Source: Raphanus sativus | Lineage: Eukaryota > Streptophyta > Magnoliopsida > Brassicales > Brassicaceae | Assembly: GCF_000801105.2 (NCBI RefSeq) | Contig: NC_079516.1 | Coordinates: 53,427,265-53,491,264, forward strand | Length of the DNA: 64,000 nt | Reading direction: 5' to 3' | Shown: positions 11,414 to 21,473 of the stretch, piece after piece | Position numbering within the stretch: the first letter of the stretch is position 1 | How the letters are laid out: every line of letters begins with the position of its first letter | The notes under the pieces: generated by a model | What the model was told of the DNA's origin: nothing | Databases searched by the model: none | Seen by the model: the letters and a program-made list of their open reading frames with translations, nothing else | Program-made: the position numbers and the translations under genes

Positions 11414-14400
11414 TAGGCCTGAGATTTTTAACCGGATCCGAAGAACCGGACCGGAACCGACCCGATTTTGCCCGGTTCGGTTTGATTTCGGTACAACCAA
11501 AAGTAACCAATGGATAATCATATAAAAGTCCATGGATAACGGGTCGGATCCGGGTTTTACCCGAGCCATATCGGATATCCAATATATCCGGAATTAAAGT
11601 CCCGACATAGCCGTTACACGCGTGTGTAGACATAGTGTATCAGCTCGAGAAAAACTCCAATTCCCAAAATACGAACCCTAACTTTTCGATTCATCTTCTC
11701 CATTATAGCAATCGAGAATTGTGAAGGTTCGTATACAAATAGAGCAACCCGTGTTATCAGAAATCTTAAAGCTGGAAACATCAGTCGATTCTCTTCTCTC
11801 TCCACCGTCTGCATCTTCGAGAATTCATTCGGAGGTGAGCAACGATTTCGATTGTTTTATTTGATACTTTGATCACTTATTTATGTTATCGAATATTGAT
11901 TAAGCTATATTGATCATTTGATTGTCTGATAAGTGATAACTTTGATTCCTCTTTTTTTTTTTAACTCACTTCAAGTCTTCAATCGTATCAGTTCTTATTT
12001 CTTAACGTGTTCTTGTATGTTCTATGTAGATGGATTCTTCTCCAACTCATGAACAAGATGAAGTCAACGATCAACTAATGGATGAAGATATGTCTTCAGA
12101 TGAAGATCTACAGACACCGAATTCGGGAAAAAGAAACAACAGAGAAGAAGATGGTGGTTCTAAGTCAAAGAAGAAGACGAGGTCTGATGTCTGGGCTCAT
12201 TACAGCAGGCTGCCAAGCAACTACAACAGAAGCAAATGCCGCTATTGTAAGAAAGAGTTCAGCTGTGCAAGCAAGTCTGGGACCTCTAATCTGAGGAAGC
12301 ATAAGAACGGTTGTAGGGCATACATGGCGTGGAAGGCTGCAACTAAGTCCAGAAACCAGTCACAGATGATAGTCCTAGGCGAGTTGCCGTTATCCTTTGT
12401 GGAGAGCTTAGCGTGGAAACACTTCTGCAAGAAAGCCAAGATAGATCCGCCGGTATGTAGGAAGACTTGCACAAAGGAGATAGCGGCAATGTATATGGCG
12501 AGAAAGCAGAGATGAAGAAGGTTCTTGGACAGAACAAGCAAAGACTCTCTCTCACAACCGATATCTGGACTGCTCCATACACTGCGGTTAGTTACATGGT
12601 GATTACTGCTCACTTCATTGATTCTACTTGGAAGCTTAGGAAGATGATTATTGGGTTCAAGAACGTTGACGATCACAAAGGGTCTACCATTGCAAGAGTC
12701 CTTGCAGATTGTTTAGAAGAGTGGGAAATAAAAAGGGTCTTCTGCATCACGGTTGACAATGCCACAGCTAACACGACGGCCATGAAGAAGTTCAAAGAAG
12801 AATTCATGAAACATGGTGGAGATGCACTGGTTCTAAAGGGCGAGTTCTTGCATGTTAGGTGTGCTACACATATTTTGAATCTGATCGTGAAGGAAGGGTT
12901 GAATGAGGTGGATGATAGCTTGACTGCCATTCGGAATGGGGTTCAGTATGTGAGGTCTTCAACTAATAGACTCAAGTCGTTCGAGTTTTGGGTTGATAGT
13001 GGCAAGATGACTAGAGGAAGCCTTCCATTAGACGTCAAGACAAGATGGAACTCTACCTATCTCATGCTAGACCAAGCGATCAAGTTCAAGGCATCATTTG
13101 AGAAGATGGAGGCTGAAGACAAACCGTACAATGACTACTTCATGGAGCTTGAAAATGGAAAAAGAGGATTGGACCACCGACTACAAGAGATTGGGAAGAA
13201 GCTGAGAGGTTGGTACACTTTCTTGTCATCTTTTACAATTCAACTCTGATGATGTCGGCTACAAAGGGCATTACGTCGCACAAGATCTACAATGAGATTG
13301 TCACCATCACTAGGAATGTCAGCAAGATAAGCTCTGTGCCTGGACCTGATGAAACACTGCGGTTGAAAGCTTTGAATATGATGGGGAAGATAAGGAAGTA
13401 CTGGAATCCATTTGTTGAAGAACCTGAGTCTGAGAGCAGTAAGTCTAAGAGCTGTAAGATGAATAAGCTTTTGATTGTTGCTACTGTCTTTGACCCGAGA
13501 AAGAAGATGAACTTTGCTAACCTCTGCTTTGAGAAGCTCTACGGAAAAGAAAGCATCGAGTATACTCTGCTTTCTGAATCAATAATGGAAATCCTGAAGC
13601 GCTTATATGAAGAGTACACTCTTAGATACAACACAAGTGGTGGAGGATCAGGTGGCTCGCAGTCGCAAGGAGGATCATCTTCTCAAACCCAAACTCAAGA
13701 CAGTGGTGCAGTTCTCCAGAGTCAAGTTGTAGGCAGTGGTATTGGATACGAAAGAATGGATAATCTCTACGAGGAGCTTGTACAAGAAACAGGTACACAA
13801 GATTCTAGTAATGAGTTAGAAGTTTATTTGAGAGAGAAAGTAGAGGTTACAAAGAGTGGTACTGGACTTGGAGCCGAGTTTGATGTTTTATCGTGGTGGA
13901 GAAGAAACAGTGTGAAGTTCCCGGTCTTCTCTCAGATAGCTGCTGATATTCTTGCGGTTCAAGCATCATCTGTAGCATCAGAGAGTGCATTTAGCACTAG
14001 TGGGAGGGTCTTAGACCCGTACAGGAGCTGCTTAACTCACTTCATGGTTGAGGTGTTGGTGTGCACAGAACAATGGTTGAAGTCCGAGATTCACATCAAT
14101 GAGAAAGGCATTCTTACAATAGAGCAGTTACTTTCAGATGTGGAAACTCAAGATGATCTTCTTAGAGGTATGATTCACTTCTCTAAACTCTTTATAATAT
14201 AACTTTGAATTTTCAAGTTTTGAACACTTATAGGTTTCTGTATTTGTTTTCACAGAGTTTGAAGCTGGATGCAATTTAGAATAAGGAGTGGCTATGGAGT
14301 ATGGAGTTTGGAGGACTGAGAGTGACTGTCATTTGTGATTTGCATCATTTCGTTTTTTTTTCTTGTTTAAAACATCAACTTCTTTATGTTTCGGTTGTGA

Positions 14401-14873
14401 TTTGTGAACTTGTGATTTGCTTTTCTTTATGTTTGGGTTGTGAACTTGTGATGCTTTGTTTCAGTTCTTGTTCTTGTTTAAGTCTTTCAGACATCAAGTA
14501 TGTTATTTTCAGTTCTTGTTTTTTATTTTCAGTTCATGTTTTTATTTCAGTTCATGAATCATGAGTTTGGTTTCAAAATCGGTTTTTTCGGTTACTAATT
14601 TGTTTTCGGTACGGGTTTAACCGAACCGTTTGTACCCAATTGGTTTCGGGTCTACATTCGGATACTTTTTAAACCGAAACATTGAGTACTCATTTTTTTC
14701 GGATTGGATATGGTTACTTAAGACCGAACCGACCCGGAACCGGTCAGACCCGATCCAAAACCGAACCGTAGGTGTTCAAAGTACTCATTGGATACACTTT
14801 TCAAATAACCGAAAACCCGGAACCGTTCGGTTCCGACCCGGAACCGAACCGAATATTCGAAATCTCAGGCCTA
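11414..14873 (+). mobile_element. hAT-superfamily DNA transposon, near full length
   Basis: The terminal inverted repeats read TAGGCCTGAGATTT at the left end and, on the minus strand, at the right end. An exact 8-bp target duplication, TGAGAAAG, lies at 11406-11413 and 14874-14881. Both subterminal regions are packed with short motifs of the CCGAACCG / CGGTTCGG kind, in both orientations, as in hAT elements whose transposase binds subterminal repeats. The interior carries a BED-finger hAT transposase gene broken by two frameshifts. The element is 3,460 bp. Perfect flanks together with a broken transposase suggest a moderately young copy that was mobilised in trans or decayed after insertion. 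Confidence 0.95.
12030..14284 (+). pseudogene. hAT transposase (BED finger, hAT dimerisation domain), two frameshifts
   Basis: A 5' UTR intron (about 11835-12029) ends right before the ATG at 12030. Frame 1 (12030 to about 12495) has an acidic N-terminus, a nuclear-localisation-like KSKKKTR and a BED zinc finger with C-R-Y-C and a distal H/C pair. Frame 2 (to about 13160) holds the RNase H-like core with TTDIWTAPYTAVSYM, ITVDNATANTTAMKKF and RCATHILNLIV. Frame 3 (to 14167) has GPPTTRDWEEAE, a Gly/Ser/Gln-rich linker and the C-terminal dimerisation region with FDVLSWWRRNS, FPVFSQIAADILAVQASSVASE and SESAFSTSGRV. A last small exon (14256-14284) follows an intron. Frame changes near 12495 and near 13160, the second beside A-rich sequence, preclude a full protein unless these are assembly errors. 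The ACID/BED/hAT order is that of plant RICESLEEPER-like transposases. Confidence 0.9.
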
Positions 14874-15279
14874 TGAGAAAGCATCATGAATCAAGGGATA
14901 TTTCACGTCGTTTTTTCTTCTTGGATACTTGTGTGACTCGGGTCTCGTGAATTCACAAGTGGCAATCAAATCCCTAATTAAATGCCTTTTTGTTATTTGA
15001 TTGAAAAAAAAAATACACAAAGCAACTCGTATCTCATGTGTTGACCCACTTAAGTTTTTCTTTTCAATATTAAATAAAAATAAAATGCTTGATAAATAAC
15101 TATTGCGGTGGTATTTACACATGGTAAGTCAAAGTAAACGCCTACTGGGATCTTATTTTATTTATTAATCGCCGCATCAAACATAATGCCGATTAATATA
15201 AAATCATGTCTGATGGTAGATTGGTAGGTAATCATTAATGTATATACATTAATATCAAATCGTAACATTTTAACAGATA

Positions 15280-15508
15280 CTCCCTCTGTTTCATTATAAG
15301 TGTCGTTTTAGACTTGTGCATACGGATTAAGAAATCATTTAATTTTGCATATTTTCAATATAAACACATCATTACCGATACAATTCAACCAATAGAAAAA
15401 TAGAATGGAGAATAAAGTTAATAAATTTTGCATTGAAACTTTAAAATGACACTTATTTTGCAACGGAAAAAATTCTCTAAAACGACACTTAATATGAAAC
15501 GGAGGGAG
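15280..15508. mobile_element. Stowaway-type MITE, copy 1
   Basis: The ends CTCCCTCTGTTTC and GAAACGGAGGGAG form inverted repeats extending inward (ATTATAAGTGTCGTTTTA at the left, its near complement at the right). A TA dinucleotide flanks both sides. These features and the CTCCCTC terminus define Stowaway (Tc1/mariner-derived) MITEs. There is no coding capacity. A near-identical copy lies at 63129-63358. Confidence 0.93.
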
Positions 15509-15540
15509 TAATAGGTGTTCATCTCCACACAGACACATAG

Positions 15541-16110
15541 GAGTGGGAGAAAGCGTATATCCAAAATTTTAAGGATATTTGTGATCCATTTATTCCGTAC
15601 AAATAATCGGTTTTTTGATCCGATCCGATTCGTAATCTTCTGGATATTCAGTATTATGAATATCCAAAAAAATCAGTATATTTTTATCCGATATCCGATT
15701 CGATCCGTCGATCCGGTAAAAAATAATAAAATGTTTATTTATTTAAAAAATATTAAAAGAAAAGAAACACAATTAATAGAAAATAATAATATTTCATTAC
15801 AAATTATTTTAAGACTACATACTTTAAAAATTTAATGACCAAATAATTAATTTAATGGATAAAATAACTAAAACTCTTTATTAGAGATATAAATTATATA
15901 TATATATATATATATATGTATATGCGTGTGTATACTACAAATCGGATCGAATATCTATTTTTCTTAAATAAGTATTTGTAATTTACTCCTTATTTGACGG
16001 ATATTGAATTTTTGTATTTATTTCGATCCATAAAATCATGGATATTCGGATTTTTCGGATCGAATCGGAACGGATAACGGATCGAAATCAAATTTCGCAA
16101 AATATTTTGA
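15541..16110. repeat. ATCCG-motif-rich AT-rich repeat, possible hAT-like remnant
   Basis: Both ends of this stretch (15600-15720 and 15940-16090) are dense in GATCCGATCC-, CGGATAT- and CGGATCGAAT-like words in both orientations, with an AT-rich centre containing a (TA)n run near 15897-15917. This arrangement resembles the subterminal repeats of the hAT element at 11414-14873 with a different motif. I could not find clear terminal repeats or a target duplication. Confidence 0.45.
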
Positions 16111-16232
16111 CCACGCTAAGACACACACACGTAACTTTTTTCTTTTTGAACTTTTGATGAACACACACGTAACTTCTAAATAAGCTGTGCTTAAATTACT
16201 TAATATGGGAATATTTTCGGTTAATGTTAAAC

Positions 16233-16443
16233 TTTTTTTTTTTGCTAAATAAAGAGTTAAACCCGGGTCAATGATAACACAAGCCTATCTTCCGGGTGGA
16301 TGTATAACCCACGGATAGACTCTCTCCTGGGCATTCAAATGAGCCGAAAGCAATGAGCCCATATCCGTGTGGCCAATGGGAATCGAACCCGGAACCGTAT
16401 TGAGGCCGAAGCTCTCTCAAGTACCACTAGGCTAACTCCCACT
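16233..16443 (-). mobile_element. tRNA-derived SINE, minus strand
   Basis: Read on the minus strand, the head has an A box (TTAGCCTAGTGGTACTTGAG), a B box (GGGTTCGATTCCC) and an A tail, seen as 11 T at 16233-16243. The flanks carry a near-perfect target duplication: GGTTAATGTTAAACT at 16219-16232 and GGTTAATTTAAACT at 16444-16457. Length is about 210 bp. The box pair belongs to the SINE head, so it should not be called a tRNA gene. Confidence 0.88.
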
Positions 16444-16459
16444 GGTTAATTTAAACTTA

Positions 16460-17781
16460 AACTGTATTAATGTACAACATGAAAAAAATTGGCCAGAAGC
16501 AGTGGTACTTGACAGCGTGATGCTCGTTTCCAAAACCAAGACATACAACAAGCAGTTTTAAACGCAAGTACAGATGAAATCGAAAGTAACTAAGAGAATA
16601 GAGGCATCGAGAGGAGTTTCAGTATTCCTGTATTGGACTATTACCTAACTTAATTCGATCCCAGTCAAAAAAAGAATGAGAGAGATAGATTTAAAATTGA
16701 AGGGGCTAAATTAGTGTTTTAGATAAAACTTGTCATTATATTTCCTCCTCAGTTCACTAATCAAAATTATTAGGAATCAAAGTACAAACAAATAAAGATC
16801 CATAAACATGAACCTCCTAATTACTAAACACATTCACAGTTAATACAAAATTAATCAGTAGTATATAGACATGTTGAATCAAGTACGAACAGATAAACAG
16901 TTTTGTTTTGTATTTATTCATCCATCATATACCTTTTTGAGCACTAAGGAGTGTTATACTTGGTAAAATCTTAAAGATAAAACAAAATATTACAAAACAG
17001 TTTTGAGCCTAATATATATGCCCAAATCAAGCTCTATATTGTTTATACTATAGATTATAAGAAAACGTGTACCATATACTATAAAATTGTCAAACCTCAA
17101 ATCCAAGTCGATATGAGAAAAGCAGATGGTCCATTTCATCTCACCAATTCGTGTCATATCAAATAATGAAAGGACTAGATGATACGTGGACATCAAACTA
17201 TTGTAGTATTTGTTATCTATCACTATCACCACGATCCAATCGCATAATTCAGAATCTTGAAACAGTATCACTTTACTACAAAACCGCTCTCATTTCAAGG
17301 ATATTAACAGTAATATTTTGAAAATAAATAGTAACACTTTTACCATTTTTTACATATAAAAAGAAACTAAAGTGATATCGCTAAAAATGGTTTGCAAATG
17401 ACATTCACACTATATAAAGTATAAACTCATGGGTTCCATTAAATGGATCCAAAAAGGGTTGTTATGTTTATGCATGGCCTTACATGATACTTATAAAGCC
17501 CAACGTTAAACGTTATTTTCTCAATACACTGTAATTGTGGGTTTTATTGGTTGAACACTTTTTATTGGCCTCCCTTCGTTTGCATATCTTCTCTAACTGA
17601 GCAGAATTTTCATTGATTTTTCTTGTTTATAAAATTTGTTTCCTTTTTTTATATATAGCACAACAGGGCAATCATAAAGATAATAAAAATAAAGACGAAC
17701 AAATAAAAACTAAAAGCACTTATTATAATAATAATAATATTAAAAGAACCCAGCAAGATTTACAAAAATATACTGAGGTCA
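16460..17781. other. Intergenic region downstream of UPB1
   Basis: No gene is recognised. The part near 17600-17780 is probably the UPB1 3' UTR. The ORF at 16990-17271 has no recognisable domain. Confidence 0.4.
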
Positions 17782-18090
17782 TTACACACAATCAGTTTCG
17801 GTCAAAACCTGAACCATTGTTTGCATGACTCTCACTTTCATTTCCAAAGCTAAAATATAATCCGCCGTTTGTCTAAATAGTCCATCCAAACCTTCTGACG
17901 ATTTGGTGTCTGGAACAAGCTCTTTCAGCATCTTGACTCGTTTATGAATCGCACGACACGGTCTTCTAGAAGCCTCTAGACTCTTTTTCGGTCTGATCAT
18001 GATCTTCTTCGCAAGGGCCCTTCGTGCTCTTTGTCTTCTCATCAACACCAAAACTGATTCCTTTCTTTGACCTTCTAATGTTACTCCCAT
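17782..18090 (-). CDS. UPB1: UPBEAT1, atypical bHLH regulator of root growth
   Basis: A small nuclear bHLH protein. In Arabidopsis UPB1 represses peroxidase genes, setting the superoxide/peroxide balance at the root transition zone and thus meristem size. The single exon encodes 102 residues, the size expected for the family. The basic part (about 17-40: RRQRARRALAKKIMIRPKK) is rich in Arg and Lys but lacks the canonical H-E-R pattern for E-box binding. Helix 1, loop and helix 2 follow at about 48-95 (IHKRVKMLKELVP, then GLDGLFRQTADYILALEMKV). The start gives MGVTLEGQR, with no better upstream Met. It sits between WRKY23 and RH24, as in Arabidopsis. No disruption is seen. Confidence 0.95.
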   Translation of the reverse strand: MGVTLEGQRKESVLVLMRRQRARRALAKKIMIRPKKSLEASRRPCRAIHKRVKMLKELVPDTKSSEGLDGLFRQTADYILALEMKVRVMQTMVQVLTETDCV

Positions 18091-20900
18091 TACTGTAAAT
18101 GATGTAACAATGTTCTTTTGGTTAACTTAATCTGATGAAAGAATGTTGTGTAGACAAGTGATAAGAACTCTATAAAGATGATATAGTAATGATGCATATA
18201 TGAGATGGCCTTCGTTTATATAGACATAGATAAAGGTCAGTGACCTTTAGATATAACTTAAAACGGAGGTTACTGGTTACAGCTGCTGAGAAGGTTCTCC
18301 TTTGTATCCCAAAGGGATTGGATGATATTTGGACACGTGTACAGAGTGATGTTTTTGTTATTGAGTTTTTAAATGCTAATATGTATGGATAATTAGGGTT
18401 TAGCTTAGATTAGCGTAAATGTCACCAAAATACAACGCGATGCACATGCACTCACATGATTTTCATCATCACGCAACCCTCCTACATGCTTAAAACACCA
18501 ACTTTCACATCACCCATAAACACCCTGTCCTATTCCTCCTTTGCTCTTTATAATATTTTAAATTCTGCCACCAATTAGTTCGAGTTTAACAAAGTCGGCG
18601 AATCAACGATAAGAATGTAACTAGTTTTATGCTTCATTCTTTGTATATAAAATACTTATTATTTTTCACGCAAAGCATGCAGTCAATGTATTAAGAAGGT
18701 GGTGCTTGAAATATGATAGGTAGATAATATTAAAGGTAAATATATTAGGGATTTTGTGTATGTATATATTTTTCTGATGCATAAACAATCTCAGAAACAT
18801 ACATCAATCGTTCTGATTTTGCCACAATGCATACAGTTTTAATCTATATCCATTATGATAGATATGATAAGATATGGCTAATTGGTTGTCACGATGCTTT
18901 TGCTTTTAGTGAGTTCTTTGCATCTCATTATTTCCAGCTGATATAAGCCGGCACGACTAATTAACAATTAAAAATAAATTAATGCTACAATTACAATAGC
19001 ACTCACGAGCAGTTTTAGTTTTGTTTTTTAGACAAAGTAGTAACGATGTTGGGGATTGGGTTAAGGTTTTCATTTTTAAAAGACATAAGAACATGCGATA
19101 TCTTCAATGTTTCTTTGAATTTGTGGACTTCATATTTAAGATCTTTTAAAAAAATAAATCCGGGAGTGGATTTGATTGAAGCATCATAAAAGATTATGTT
19201 CTTTGCTCGTCATGTGTTTGTGTACTATTTAAAATAAAAAAAGAGGAAGTAGCAGATTCGTGGAGCGATGTTGATCAGACATCCTCGGAGACTATTAGAT
19301 TCAATGTATATATCCACCATCGCCGTCAACACGAAACGTTGAACTTAATAATTCTCTTAGACATATACGTACGTCTCATAATTAATTATATAAATTTGAA
19401 TAATTGAGAGAATTAGATTAACACTAAGCATATGATTGATCAGCGTATGTGTATAGTTTATGAATGACTAGGTAACGTGAAAAGTACCTAACTAATGAAG
19501 GTAGGTTTACATATATATATGAACTAGCTAGCCATGATGGAAAGTTTAGTGGTCGAGATTGATCGCGTATTGTATGTATATATAAGCTTAACGTGCATGC
19601 ACATGTTCTTATATCCTCCCTATTCGTCTAAGCCACTCAAAATATATACTCTCAATTATATTCAAAATTTGTTATTTTATGGTAAAACTCTAAATTTTGC
19701 TTAAAGTAAATGGCTAAAGACCGAATGCACATAGATTTAGTATGCACACCATATTCGCGTTTGGCAGTTGTAAAATACTGTAAGAAATAGAAAAAGATTA
19801 TACCAATCGAATCTAAAAGTTGAATGTTATGTACTTATGTTTACAAGTTACGATCGAGTAGTAATATCCTAAATTTAGAGTGAAAAATATAGCACAAAAA
19901 TATAGCACATGCTGCTGGGCCAAAAAACTAGAAATGATAGTTGGGTCTGGAGGCCATTTAGAATAATGGATTGAGATTGGCCTTTATGGTTTATGGTCTG
20001 ATCCATAAACCGACACTTTGATACGATATACAAATTAGGTAGGTATAGCCAATAAGAAGGAAGCTATTCTATCTACAACTAGTGCGTCGGCAGAAATAAA
20101 GTTGCCTCTCTTTCTCTCCGAAGGAGATTTGCATTAGAGAAGAGTCATATTACATGTTTTGTGCGTGAATCTAATTCATATGCTCATGTAATAATCCTAT
20201 CTTGTTGTTGGATTAGATTCACGCACAAACTCGTAATCTGTCTTTTCAAAATTTATTTTGTAGATCTGTGTTCGGAATCAATATCTTTGTTTTCGATTTT
20301 TTTTTATTGATGAGTGATGATGATTGTTATAGGGATTTTAGATTGTGTTTAATGCGATTCGAAATCAAGATCTAGTTTTCTATTTTGGGAAACAAAAGGT
20401 ACTATTACTATGTTTGGTATGAATCGATTGGCGAGCCATGGAAGTGATATCGTTTCTATTTATGCATCTTCTTTAACCGTCTATCTGGGTAGATTTATTA
20501 TATTGTGTGTGACTTAATTTACAATTTAGTTTAGTTCTGTTCTGGTTCTTGTAATGATATTATTGTGTTGTTGTAATTAATCTCAACACACACAAGGTTG
20601 TGTGTTTCTTTCAATTTAGAAACAAACTTGTTTAATGATCCTTCGTAACAACATTACTAGAATAAGAAAGCTCCAACTATGCTCTGATTATAATGGGTTT
20701 ATATGTTCCTCTCAAGAGGGCCTTAAATTGTTACGTTGAACAAGGATTGTGGCCATCGCCGTACGTCACGTGTGATGATGTTATAAGAGTAGAGGTCGTG
20801 TGATATGATTAATGCTCACGTGTGATATATCATACTACCTATGGTGAAGATTGTGGAATCTTTACCGTTTTGATACCAGAGAGTGATTTTGGTCTTAAAT
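18091..20900. promoter_or_regulatory. UPB1 upstream region and long gene-free spacer
   Basis: About 2.8 kb without a supported gene. The proximal part must hold the UPB1 promoter and 5' UTR. Genes I recall between UPB1 and RH24 in Arabidopsis (a pectinesterase, a POP1-like RNase P subunit, an FCA-like protein and a cyclophilin) are not recognisable here, consistent with loss after polyploidy. A stem-loop lies at 20158-20229. Confidence 0.45.
20158..20229. repeat. Perfect 18-bp inverted repeat (stem-loop)
   Basis: TTTGTGCGTGAATCTAAT at 20158-20175 is followed after 36 nt by its exact complement at 20212-20229. The transcript of either strand would form a stable hairpin. It does not match a miRNA I know. 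It may be a MITE remnant or a small-RNA precursor. Confidence 0.85.
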
Positions 20901-21125
20901 CATTTTAAAAGAAAGAATTCATGGTGGGAACTCACTCGAATACATTGTAATTTTAACCCTTTTTTCACTTTGCGATCACACAAAACCTTTTTATTTCTAT
21001 CTTTCGAATCGCTTTCCTCGCAAGCTAGCAAACAACACATGTGGCGTTTAGAAGATATTCGAGAGCATAAATAATTTTTTTTTCAAGACCAATGATACAA
21101 CAAGACTGTAATATTACACTTGCAA
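20901..21125. repeat. Diverged duplicate of the RH24 3' UTR, distal copy
   Basis: This segment aligns in order with 21202-21457: both begin CATTTTAAAAGAAAGAA, share ATGGTGGGAACTCACTCGA, TTTGCGATCACACA, AACACATGTG, AGAAGATATTCGAGAGC and ATGATACAACAAGACT, and end in ACACTTGCAA. The second copy abuts the RH24 stop codon, so the unit is the RH24 3' UTR and terminator region duplicated in tandem. Small indels separate the copies. Confidence 0.88.
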
Positions 21126-21201
21126 AGTGCTTTGGAACTCAGTCTAGTAACTTCTGGAACAGTTTTACCAGTCCTCTTATTCTTTTGAAAATTTAATTAA
21201 T

Positions 21202-21457
21202 CATTTTAAAAGAAAGAACTTATGGAATTATGGTGGGAACTCACTCGAGTAAGTTTTGTTTGATGTATTGCTTTGTTCTTTAAACCCTTTTTTCACCACC
21301 TTATTTGCACTTTGCGATCACACAGAACGTTTATTTCTATCTTTTGCATCGTTTTCCTAGTAAACAAACACATGTGACATTAAGAAGATATTCGAGAGCG
21401 TAAATAAATGTTTTTCAAGACAAATGATACAACAAGACTCTGTAAAAACACTTGCAA
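21202..21457 (-). terminator. RH24 3' UTR region (proximal copy of a tandem duplication)
   Basis: It lies just beyond the RH24 stop at 21474 and pairs with 20901-21125. Two possible polyadenylation regions, one per copy, could give transcripts of different 3' UTR length. Confidence 0.6.
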
Positions 21458-21473
21458 CCATTACTAAACGCAA

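Noticed and set aside
12242..12676. 144-residue minus-strand ORF
   Set aside because: A shadow of the hAT transposase coding strand.
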